Part shown: piece after piece, positions 1-5,902 of the stretch
How positions within the stretch are numbered: position 1 is the stretch's first letter
How the letters are laid out: the number at the start of each line of letters is the position of its first letter
From: an uncultured Salinimicrobium sp.
GTDB lineage: Bacteria > Bacteroidota > Bacteroidia > Flavobacteriales > Flavobacteriaceae
NCBI GenBank assembly: GCA_946887025.1
Contig: CAMPJY010000121.1
Span: forward strand, 1 to 7,687
Direction of reading: 5' to 3'
DNA length: 7,687 nucleotides
The notes under the pieces: generated by a model
Database searches by the model: none
Told to the model about the DNA's origin: nothing
The model's input: the letters and a program-made list of their open reading frames with translations, nothing else
Translations under genes and position numbers: made by a program

Positions 1-285
1 GGAAATGGGACGAATTTTTTAACGAATGACTATTACTTCTACAGACATAAAAATATCAAAAGTCTTTTCAGGGATGCAAAGGTGTTTTTCCTGTTGGAAG
101 ATGGAAGGGAAATAGGCACGCCTTTAAAAGGGTTTCCGAGATTATATAATGCTTCTGAAGAAGAATTACTGGATTATTCCATTTCTCCTGGCGGGTATGG
201 GGTCCACTGGAATCAGGTAGATGAAGATCTGTCTGCTTATGGAATGCTCAACTACAGCCAGGAACACAACACCAAATCGAAATGA
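1..285 (+). CDS. DUF2442 domain protein, 5' end missing
   Basis: The reading frame is open from the first base of the window to the TGA at 283-285, giving 94 visible residues. A GTG at 82 could be read as a start, but the in-frame sequence before it is also protein-like, so the true start probably lies upstream. Residues 33-83 carry the pattern of the DUF2442 family: a DGR turn (34-36), a PL..FPRL segment (41-48), a GYGVHW box (65-70) and the ending DEDLSAYGML (74-83). The molecular function of DUF2442 is not established; such genes often sit next to a DUF4160 gene, which cannot be checked here. The stop overlaps the start of the mevalonate kinase gene in an ATGA arrangement, so the two are probably co-translated. 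The family call is from memory of the consensus. Confidence 0.75.
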   Translation, partial: GNGTNFLTNDYYFYRHKNIKSLFRDAKVFFLLEDGREIGTPLKGFPRLYNASEEELLDYSISPGGYGVHWNQVDEDLSAYGMLNYSQEHNTKSK

Positions 286-1220
286 AAGGACCATTATTTT
301 ATTCTAAAATTCTGCTCTTCGGAGAGTATGGCATCATTAAGGATTCCAAAGGACTTTCCATTCCCTACAACTTCTACAATGGAGCCCTGAAGGTGGATGA
401 AAATCCGAATGATGAAACCCGCAGATCCAATGAAAGCCTGAAGCGTTTCGCCGATTACCTTTCGGGGATCCAGGCCGAAAAACCTGCGCTGGTACAATTC
501 GACATGGAAGCTTTACAGGCCGATATCGAGAAAGGGATGTATTTTGACTCCAGTATCCCACAAGGATACGGAGTAGGAAGCAGCGGGGCCCTGGTAGCAG
601 CTATTTATGACAAATATGCGGTTGACAAGATAACCGTCCTTGAAAACCTCACCCGTGAGAAACTATTAAAGCTGAAGCATATTTTTGGGGAAATGGAATC
701 CTTTTTCCACGGAAAATCTTCCGGATTGGATCCGTTAAACTCCTATCTCAGCATACCTATTCTTATAAATTCCAAAGACAATATCGAACCTGCAGGCATT
801 CCTTCCCAGACCCAGAATGGAAAAGGAGCCGTATTCCTGCTGGACAGTGGTTCGGTTGGGGAAACTGCGCCCATGGTAAATATTTTTATGGAAAACATGA
901 AGCAGGAACCTTTTCGAAGGATCATTAAGGAACAGTTCGTAAAACATACCGATGCCTGTGTGGATGATTTTCTAAAAGGAGACGTGAAATCCCTGTTTGG
1001 TAATATCAAGAAACTATCGCACGTGGTGCTTGATAACTTTAAACCCATGATCCCTGCCCAGTTCCATAAGTTGTGGAAGAAGGGAATAGAAACCAACGAA
1101 TACTACCTGAAGCTTTGCGGTTCAGGAGGCGGAGGTTATATTCTAGGGTTTACGGAAGATATTGACAAGGCAAGAAAAGCGCTGAAAGGCTATAAACTGG
1201 AAGTGGTTTACAACTTCTAG
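282..1220 (+). CDS. Mevalonate kinase (GHMP kinase family)
   Basis: This 312-residue cytosolic enzyme is predicted to phosphorylate mevalonate with ATP in the mevalonate route to isopentenyl diphosphate, the usual isoprenoid route in flavobacteria. All three GHMP motifs are visible: an N-terminal YSKILLFGEYGII segment (7-19) with the substrate-side Lys9, the phosphate-binding loop IPQGYGVGSSGALVAA (92-107), and the C-terminal KLCGSGGGGYILGF (277-290). The stretch HGKSSGLD (143-150) matches the mevalonate kinase HG.PSG.D signature, with Asp150 as the likely catalytic base. Length is normal for the family. The ATG start overlaps the preceding stop by 4 bases, and the UbiA gene begins 4 bases after the stop, so the three genes look like one operon. 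Some flavobacterial relatives are only annotated as generic GHMP kinases, so phosphomevalonate kinase cannot be fully excluded. Confidence 0.88.
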   Translation: MKGPLFYSKILLFGEYGIIKDSKGLSIPYNFYNGALKVDENPNDETRRSNESLKRFADYLSGIQAEKPALVQFDMEALQADIEKGMYFDSSIPQGYGVGSSGALVAAIYDKYAVDKITVLENLTREKLLKLKHIFGEMESFFHGKSSGLDPLNSYLSIPILINSKDNIEPAGIPSQTQNGKGAVFLLDSGSVGETAPMVNIFMENMKQEPFRRIIKEQFVKHTDACVDDFLKGDVKSLFGNIKKLSHVVLDNFKPMIPAQFHKLWKKGIETNEYYLKLCGSGGGGYILGFTEDIDKARKALKGYKLEVVYNF

Positions 1221-1224
1221 AAAA

Positions 1225-2130
1225 ATGGTCTCAATATCAAAGAAGCGATTCCTTCTTAAAGTTCTCAGCCTTTTTTCTGTTGTCCGAGGCTATAACATCC
1301 TTGTGCTCGTGCTGGCGCAATACCTCACTTCGGCCTTTATTCTGGCTCGTGATCTGCCCCTGAAGCAGGTGATTTTTGACCCTTATCTCTTCTTTCTCGT
1401 ACTTGCAACTGCCTCTGTGGTGGCTTCCGGATATATCATCAACAACTTTTATGACAGCGAAAAAGATCTGATCAACCGGCCTCACAAGACGATGCTGGAC
1501 CGGTTTGTAAGCCAGCGGACCAAGCTTTCAGTGTATTTCATCCTGAACCTGGCGGGCATCTTTTTCGCCAGCTATGTGTCCTTCCGGACGGTGGTTTTCT
1601 TTTCAATCTACATCTTCATGATATGGTTCTATTCACATCGTCTCAAGAAACTTTTGTTCCTGGGAAACATCGTGGCCTCCATCCTCACCATCACCCCCTT
1701 CTTTGCAATTTTCGTATACTACAAGAATTTTGAAACCGGAATTTTCGTCCACGCTGCCTTCCTGTACCTGATAGTGGTGATGCGGGAACTGGTGAAGGAT
1801 CTCGAAAATATGAAAGGCGACCTGGCCCAGGGCTACAGCACTATCCCTGTGGTATATGGAGAGGGGCTCACTAAAAAACTGCTATTCGGACTTGCCCTCC
1901 TATCCCTGATCCCTACCTACTTCCTCATCACCCGATTTGAGATCGGACATATGCATTACTTCTTCTACGCCGCTATTGGATTGCTCGCAGTGTTTCTGCT
2001 GTTCCTCTTTTTCAGCAGGTCCAAATGGCAGTATCTGCTGCTGCACAACCTTCTGAAGTTCATCATCGTGGCAGGGATCTTCAGTATCCTTCTTATTGAT
2101 ATCGATGCCCTGCTGAACAGGGTGCTGTAG
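1225..2130 (+). CDS. UbiA-family prenyltransferase (DGGGP synthase-like)
   Basis: This 301-residue integral inner-membrane protein should transfer a polyprenyl chain from its diphosphate to an acceptor. Both Asp-rich UbiA motifs are present: NNFYDSEKD (73-81), an NDxxDxxxD variant, and DLENMKGD (192-199), the DxExxxGD type; they bind Mg2+-diphosphate. About eight or nine hydrophobic helices follow one another, roughly at 15-41, 53-76, 102-118, 122-137, 144-165, 173-188, 217-236, 243-263 and 277-293. Flavobacterial relatives are usually annotated as geranylgeranylglycerol-phosphate geranylgeranyltransferase, the second prenylation step of archaeal-type ether lipids. That substrate assignment is annotation by similarity; a quinone- or heme-related acceptor is the alternative. 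It starts 4 bases after the mevalonate kinase stop, which suggests coupling to isoprenoid supply. No clear intrinsic terminator follows it. Confidence 0.85.
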   Translation: MVSISKKRFLLKVLSLFSVVRGYNILVLVLAQYLTSAFILARDLPLKQVIFDPYLFFLVLATASVVASGYIINNFYDSEKDLINRPHKTMLDRFVSQRTKLSVYFILNLAGIFFASYVSFRTVVFFSIYIFMIWFYSHRLKKLLFLGNIVASILTITPFFAIFVYYKNFETGIFVHAAFLYLIVVMRELVKDLENMKGDLAQGYSTIPVVYGEGLTKKLLFGLALLSLIPTYFLITRFEIGHMHYFFYAAIGLLAVFLLFLFFSRSKWQYLLLHNLLKFIIVAGIFSILLIDIDALLNRVL

Positions 2131-2187
2131 GTTTTATAATTCCCAAAGAAAACCGTATATTTAAAAAGCTTTCGCGGTAAAAATGAA

Positions 2188-2220
2188 TTGGATTTGGTGT
2201 GTATCAAAGCCTTATCTTTG
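2188..2220 (+). promoter_or_regulatory. Bacteroidota-type promoter of rluB
   Basis: A perfect -7 box TATCTTTG (2213-2220; consensus TAnnTTTG) is preceded by a -33 TTG at 2188-2190 with a 22-base spacer, inside the 17-23 range usual for the phylum. A TTTG at 2193-2196 is a second -33 option but leaves only 16 bases. Transcription would begin near 2226, leaving a leader of only about 8 bases before the ATG at 2235. No Shine-Dalgarno sequence is visible, which is normal in this phylum. Confidence 0.65.
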
Positions 2221-2234
2221 CAAAAAATTAGACT

Positions 2235-3134
2235 ATGAGCAGAACTGACAGGTCATCTGATAAAAAATATGGTGGAAGACAGGGTGGAGGAGAGAGAAAA
2301 CCCTCACATGCAAGAGGTAACGCGCCGGTGAACAAATCAGAGGCGGCAGGAAAATCCATGGCCAGGGGCAATGCGCCGATCAAAAAACAGCAGGGAGAAC
2401 CGAAGAAGGAGCAGTCTGAGAAGAAGGAAGGCATCCGCCTGAATAAATATGTGGCCAATTCCGGGATGTGCTCCCGAAGAGATGCCGACATTTATATTTC
2501 CGCCGGAAATGTAACGGTAAACGGGAAAGTGATTACTGAAATGGGTTATAAGGTGCAGCTTACCGACGAGGTAAAGTTTGACGGAAGGAAGATTATTCCT
2601 GAAAAAGCCGAATACATCCTGCTTAACAAGCCTAAAGGATTTTATACAACTGGAAGTCTGGAAAAAGGCAATCGTACGGTAATGGACTTGGTGGCCAATG
2701 CTTCCAAAGCCAAGCTGGACCCGATTGGAAAACTGGACCGCAACACCAGCGGACTGCTGCTTTTTACCAATGACGGTACCCTCGCAAAGAAACTGGCGCG
2801 CCCAAGGAACGGTATCCGCCAAATTTACCATATTGAACTGAACAAGGACCTGGATTACGAGGATCTGCAGAAGATAAAGGAAGGACTTACCCTTGAGGAT
2901 GGCCTGGTACGGGTGATCGACATCAGTTATGTGGAGAACCGCCCGAAACGCGAGGTGGGCATGGAGTTGAAAAGCACCAAGACCCATGTGGTGCAGCGTA
3001 TCTTCAAGAGCCTGGGTTATGAGATCGTGAATCTCGACAGAGTTGTTTATGGCGGACTAACCAAGAAGGATCTGCCACGTGGTCACTGGAGAGCCCTGAG
3101 CAAACAGGAGCTGATCAATCTTCAGAATATTTAG
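2235..3134 (+). CDS. rluB: 23S rRNA pseudouridine synthase, RluB/RsuA family
   Basis: This 299-residue cytosolic rRNA-modifying enzyme should isomerise a uridine in 23S rRNA to pseudouridine during ribosome assembly. An S4 RNA-binding domain spans about residues 66-115 (starting IRLNKYVANSGMCSRR). The catalytic domain follows, with the family motif PIGKLDRNTSGLLLFTNDG (163-181), in which Asp168 is the catalytic residue. The C-terminal part has the typical QRIFKSLGYEI and YGGL..LP.G.WR.L segments. Residues 1-65 are an extra basic, Gly/Lys/Arg-rich, probably disordered tail containing two near-identical copies of ARGNAP (26-31 and 43-48); low-complexity N-terminal extensions are common in Bacteroidota homologues. 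It has its own promoter and appears monocistronic. RluB rather than RsuA or RluE/F is favoured by the S4 domain and motif wording, but the exact target uridine is inference. Confidence 0.88.
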   Translation: MSRTDRSSDKKYGGRQGGGERKPSHARGNAPVNKSEAAGKSMARGNAPIKKQQGEPKKEQSEKKEGIRLNKYVANSGMCSRRDADIYISAGNVTVNGKVITEMGYKVQLTDEVKFDGRKIIPEKAEYILLNKPKGFYTTGSLEKGNRTVMDLVANASKAKLDPIGKLDRNTSGLLLFTNDGTLAKKLARPRNGIRQIYHIELNKDLDYEDLQKIKEGLTLEDGLVRVIDISYVENRPKREVGMELKSTKTHVVQRIFKSLGYEIVNLDRVVYGGLTKKDLPRGHWRALSKQELINLQNI

Positions 3135-3155
3135 GTTCCCTTTTTATTTTATGCA

Positions 3156-3162
3156 ATATTTC
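3156..3162. repeat. Left copy of 7-base direct repeat (target duplication)
   Basis: ATATTTC directly abuts the left inverted repeat and is identical to the seven bases directly abutting the right inverted repeat. Confidence 0.6.
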
Positions 3163-3274
3163 GGGAATCTGGAGATTGCCGCCCGGTGGATCCAAATCCG
3201 GAGATTTGGACCAGCGAATCCCTGCGCCCGATCTCCAGATCGGAGCCCACCCGAACGGGAACCTCCAGATTCCC
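3163..3274. mobile_element. MITE-like element with 12-base terminal inverted repeats
   Basis: The element begins with GGGAATCTGGAG (3163-3174) and ends with its perfect reverse complement CTCCAGATTCCC (3263-3274). Both ends are immediately flanked by the same 7 bases, ATATTTC (3156-3162 and 3275-3281), as expected for a target-site duplication. Inside are at least two more hairpins: TCCAAATC/GATTTGGA (3191-3198/3203-3210, loop CGGA) and CCGATC/GATCGG (3228-3233/3238-3243), so the whole can fold like a cloverleaf. By my count 69 of 112 bases are G or C, in sharp contrast to its A/T-rich flanks. It is too short to encode a transposase, so it would be mobilised in trans. A REP-type palindromic repeat is the alternative, though those do not usually leave target duplications. 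Copy number elsewhere in the genome is unknown. Confidence 0.65.
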
Positions 3275-3281
3275 ATATTTC
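3275..3281. repeat. Right copy of 7-base direct repeat (target duplication)
   Basis: ATATTTC follows the right inverted repeat with no gap and matches the left copy exactly. The match stops at seven bases. Confidence 0.6.
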
Positions 3282-3352
3282 CCTAAAGCCTGCCCTAATT
3301 ATTGCTTACCCCTCCTTCTGAAAAAAAATTCCTTACCTATTTCCAATTTTAA

Positions 3353-3360
3353 TACATTTG
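3353..3360 (+). promoter_or_regulatory. Possible -7 box TACATTTG
   Basis: This is a perfect match to TAnnTTTG, but no TTG lies 17-23 bases upstream, so only half a promoter is visible. If active, it would start a transcript near 3367 that runs into the terminator at 3395-3421, giving either a very short RNA or an attenuated speA leader. It may well be chance in A/T-rich sequence. Confidence 0.25.
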
Positions 3361-3394
3361 TTCTGCTAAAAGAAAGTAATGAACATTTTCTCTT

Positions 3395-3421
3395 CCGGTT
3401 GGCACTAACCGGTTGTTTTTT
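3395..3421 (+). terminator. Intrinsic terminator, probably for rluB
   Basis: The stem CCGGTT/AACCGG (3395-3400/3407-3412) with a 6-base loop is followed at once by TTGTTTTTT (3413-3421). It is the only good terminator between rluB and speA and lies about 260 bases after the rluB stop; without the inserted element and one target copy that distance would be about 140. It could instead act as an attenuator in a long speA leader. Confidence 0.55.
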
Positions 3422-3456
3422 GGTCCCTGAGACCCCATGGTCAATGCTCTTATGCA

Positions 3457-3477
3457 ACATCCTCTTCTTCAGGATGT
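3457..3477 (+). other. Small hairpin in the speA upstream region
   Basis: ACATCCT (3457-3463) and AGGATGT (3471-3477) form a perfect 7-base stem with a 7-base loop. No T-run follows, so it is not a terminator. Together with the terminator hairpin it would structure any long speA leader RNA. Its role is unknown. Confidence 0.3.
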
Positions 3478-3515
3478 CAGCCTTAACATTTATTTATCAC
3501 CTAATACTTTCCGCA

Positions 3516-3545
3516 TTGGCATATAATTTCTAATTTTTAATTTTT
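3516..3545 (+). promoter_or_regulatory. Candidate promoter of the speA operon
   Basis: TTG (3516-3518), a 19-base spacer and TAATTTTT (3538-3545) match the Bacteroidota promoter with one mismatch in the -7 box (final G replaced by T). The start point would be near 3552, about 14 bases before the TTG start codon. The region is very A/T-rich and includes a tandem TAATTTT repeat, so chance matches are likely. Confidence 0.35.
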
Positions 3546-3565
3546 AAATCCATACCTAAAAAAAA

Positions 3566-4963
3566 TTGAACACTAAATACAGCGATCTAATAGACCAAAC
3601 GTATTATTTCCCTCAGGAGGAATTTACGTTGGAAGGAAACGACCTTCAATTTCACGGCATCGACCTTATGGAATTGGTTGAAAAATATGGGGCTCCCCTG
3701 AAATTCACCTACCTGCCAAAAATCTCGCAAAACATCAACCGTGCGAAGAAATGGTTTTCCGAAGCGCTCGAAAAACACGATTATAAAGGAAATTACAGTT
3801 ACTGCTACTGTACAAAAAGTTCACATTTTGAACATGTCCTGAACGAGGCCCTGAAGAATGACATCCATATTGAGACTTCAGCTGCCTTTGATATCAAGAT
3901 CGTGGAAAGCCTTAAGCAGAAGGGTAAAATCACGGATGATACGTATGTGATCTGTAACGGTTTCAAAAGGGACCAGTACATCGCCAATATTGCCAACCTT
4001 ATCAATAATGGTCATCGCAATTGTATTCCTATCATTGACAATTATGAAGAGATCGATCTTTTGACTGAGGCCATCCATGGGAAATTCAAGATCGGGATCA
4101 GGATCGCTTCAGAAGAGGAGCCGAAATTTGAATTCTATACCTCCAGACTTGGGATAGGCTATAAGAACATCGTACCTTTCTACAATAAGATGATCAAAGA
4201 TGACGAGCAGGTGGAGCTGAAAATGCTGCACTTCTTCATCAATACCGGTATTCGCGACACGGCCTATTACTGGAACGAGCTGATTAAATGTCTGAAGGTA
4301 TACATCAACCTGAAGAAGGTATGTCCCAGCCTGGACAGCCTGAATATTGGAGGCGGATTCCCTGTGAAGAATTCCCTGCACTTCCTGTATGATTACGAAT
4401 ACATGGTCCATGAGATCATCAATCAGATAAAACTCACCTGTGATGAGGCAGGGGTGGATGTGCCAAATATCTTCACGGAATTTGGAAGTTTTACCGTAGG
4501 CGAGAGCGGTGGGGCCATTTACGAGGTGCTGTACCAGAAACAGCAGAACGACCGGGAGAAATGGAATATGATCAATTCCTCCTTCATCACCACTTTGCCC
4601 GATACCTGGGCCATCAGCAAGAAATTCGTGATGCTGGCGGTGAACCGCTGGAACGATGAATATGAGCGGGTACTGCTGGGAGGTATGACCTGCGACAGTG
4701 ACGACTATTACAATTCCGAACAAAATACCAACGCCATTTACCTTCCGAAGTACAAAAAGGACAAACCTCTGTACATTGGCTTCTTCAATACGGGCGCCTA
4801 TCAGGAAACCATTGGCGGGTTTGGGGGACTGCAGCACTGCCTGATCCCGCAGCCAAAACACATCCTGATCGACCGAGATGAGAATGGGGAGATAGTGACC
4901 GAACTCTTCGCCAGACAGCAGGAAGCGGAGGATTTCCTGAAGATATTGGGATATAATGACTAA
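3566..4963 (+). CDS. speA: Arginine decarboxylase, short PLP fold-III type
   Basis: This 465-residue PLP enzyme of the alanine-racemase-like fold should convert arginine to agmatine and CO2, the first step of putrescine synthesis. Visible features are the PLP lysine in YCYCTKSSHF (Lys84), the phosphate-binding NIGGGFP (260-266), TEFGSFTVGESGG (304-316) in place of the usual EPGR-type loop, GGMTCDSDD (372-380) with the active-site Cys376-Asp377 pair contributed across the dimer, and FFNTGAYQ (406-413). It is much shorter than the 658-residue E. coli SpeA, as usual in Bacteroidota. The start is TTG: an in-frame TAA lies at 3557-3559, and the next in-frame ATG is codon 35, which would remove the MNTKY...YYFPQEEF segment that I recall as conserved in relatives. 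The 57-base gap to speB is A/T-rich with no terminator, so the genes are probably co-transcribed. Specificity for arginine rests on family and context. Confidence 0.88.
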   Translation: MNTKYSDLIDQTYYFPQEEFTLEGNDLQFHGIDLMELVEKYGAPLKFTYLPKISQNINRAKKWFSEALEKHDYKGNYSYCYCTKSSHFEHVLNEALKNDIHIETSAAFDIKIVESLKQKGKITDDTYVICNGFKRDQYIANIANLINNGHRNCIPIIDNYEEIDLLTEAIHGKFKIGIRIASEEEPKFEFYTSRLGIGYKNIVPFYNKMIKDDEQVELKMLHFFINTGIRDTAYYWNELIKCLKVYINLKKVCPSLDSLNIGGGFPVKNSLHFLYDYEYMVHEIINQIKLTCDEAGVDVPNIFTEFGSFTVGESGGAIYEVLYQKQQNDREKWNMINSSFITTLPDTWAISKKFVMLAVNRWNDEYERVLLGGMTCDSDDYYNSEQNTNAIYLPKYKKDKPLYIGFFNTGAYQETIGGFGGLQHCLIPQPKHILIDRDENGEIVTELFARQQEAEDFLKILGYND

Positions 4964-5020
4964 ATAATTTATTTATATTTAATAAACCTTAAAAACAAAA
5001 GAAACAATAATCGCCTACCG

Positions 5021-5902
5021 ATGAGCAAAAAGAATTACGCCGGCATTCCGGATAAATACGCACGTTTAGATGACGCAAAAGTGGTGTTGATCCCCATCCC
5101 GTATGACGGGACCAGTACCTGGGGCAAAGGGGCCGACAAAGGGCCCGATGCATTTTTGGCAGCTTCAGAAAACATGGAACTTTTCGACATAGAGACCCGT
5201 ACCGAGGTCTATAAGAAAGGAGTTTATCTGGCACCCCCCGTGACAGAAGACGCTTCCCCAGAGAAAATGGTGGAGAGTGTGTACAAGACCACAAAGAATT
5301 ATCTGAAACAGGATAAGTTTGTGACGCTTTTTGGCGGGGAACATTCGGTTTCCATCGGGTCCATCAGGGCGTTCAATGAAACTTTTGAAGATCTTACAGT
5401 AGTTCAGATCGACGCTCATGCCGATTTGCGCCCCAGCTATGACGGTTCTGCCTGTAATCACGCCTGCGCCGTTTATGAGGCCAGTAAAACCACCAACCTG
5501 ATCCAGGTGGGTATCCGTTCCATGGATGTGGAGGAACTCGACCATATGGACGAGAACCAGGTGTATTTTGCGCACGATCTCTATGAGGACTGGATGGATG
5601 ATGCCATTGGACAGATGACTCCCAATGTGTTTATCACCATTGATCTTGACGCATTCGATCCTTCCATTCTGCCTTCTACCGGAACCCCTGAACCGGGTGG
5701 ATTATTCTGGTATGAGACCCTGGATTTTCTGAGAATGATCTTTAAGAAGAAGAACGTGGTAGGTTTTGATATCGTGGAGCTGGCTCCAAATGAGAACGAG
5801 AAATCCTCAGATTTCCTTGCTGCCAAACTGTACTATAAGATGTTGAGCTACAAGTTCAAATATTTAAACAATCACAACGAAGAAGACGAAGACGATGAGT
5901 AG
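5021..5902 (+). CDS. speB: Agmatinase (ureohydrolase family)
   Basis: This 293-residue cytosolic enzyme should hydrolyse agmatine to putrescine and urea using two Mn2+ ions. All the ureohydrolase metal-ligand motifs are in place: GGEHSVS (105-111, His108), QIDAHADLR (129-137, Asp131, His133, Asp135) and TIDLDAFDPS (206-215, Asp208, Asp210). The GTPEPGGL segment (221-228) is also typical. Length is normal except for a short acidic tail (NEEDEDDE, 286-293). It acts directly on the product of the preceding decarboxylase, and its last 8 bases overlap the start of the DHS-like gene, so translation of the two is likely coupled. A TATATTTA at 4974-4981 resembles a -7 box but has no -33 partner at the right distance. 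Arginase or formiminoglutamase activity is possible for this fold, but adjacency to speA makes agmatinase much more likely. Confidence 0.92.
   Translation: MSKKNYAGIPDKYARLDDAKVVLIPIPYDGTSTWGKGADKGPDAFLAASENMELFDIETRTEVYKKGVYLAPPVTEDASPEKMVESVYKTTKNYLKQDKFVTLFGGEHSVSIGSIRAFNETFEDLTVVQIDAHADLRPSYDGSACNHACAVYEASKTTNLIQVGIRSMDVEELDHMDENQVYFAHDLYEDWMDDAIGQMTPNVFITIDLDAFDPSILPSTGTPEPGGLFWYETLDFLRMIFKKKNVVGFDIVELAPNENEKSSDFLAAKLYYKMLSYKFKYLNNHNEEDEDDE

Larger units (their letters stand above)
3135..3565. other. 431-base intergenic region without a credible gene
   Basis: The gap between rluB and speA contains the 112-base inverted-repeat element, an intrinsic terminator, a smaller hairpin and A/T-rich promoter-like sequence, listed separately. 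An open frame at 3186-3533 (115 codons) exists, but its translation has no recognisable domain, it runs through the inverted-repeat element and the terminator, and its composition does not look like protein. I see no tRNA or other known RNA here. Confidence 0.7.

Noticed and set aside
82..84. GTG as the true start of the DUF2442 gene
   Set aside because: The in-frame sequence before it is open to the window edge and protein-like, and starting at GTG would trim the beginning of the domain.
2337..2987. Minus-strand open frame inside rluB (216 codons)
   Set aside because: It is antisense to the S4 and catalytic domains of the pseudouridine synthase; there is no domain and no promoter.
3379..3408. 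Nine-codon open frame overlapping the terminator hairpin (MNIFSSGWH), a possible leader peptide
   Set aside because: It contains no Arg or other codons linked to polyamine control, has no initiation signal, and such short frames are frequent by chance.
3186..3533. 115-codon open frame in the rluB-speA gap
   Set aside because: It runs through the inverted-repeat element and the terminator, has no recognisable domain, and its composition is not protein-like.
4109..4861. Long minus-strand open frame inside speA (250 codons)
   Set aside because: It is the antisense shadow of a well-conserved PLP decarboxylase, and its translation has no family features.
4974..4981. TATATTTA as a separate promoter for speB
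   Set aside because: The last base departs from TAnnTTTG, and the nearest TTG gives a 25-base spacer; co-transcription with speA is simpler.
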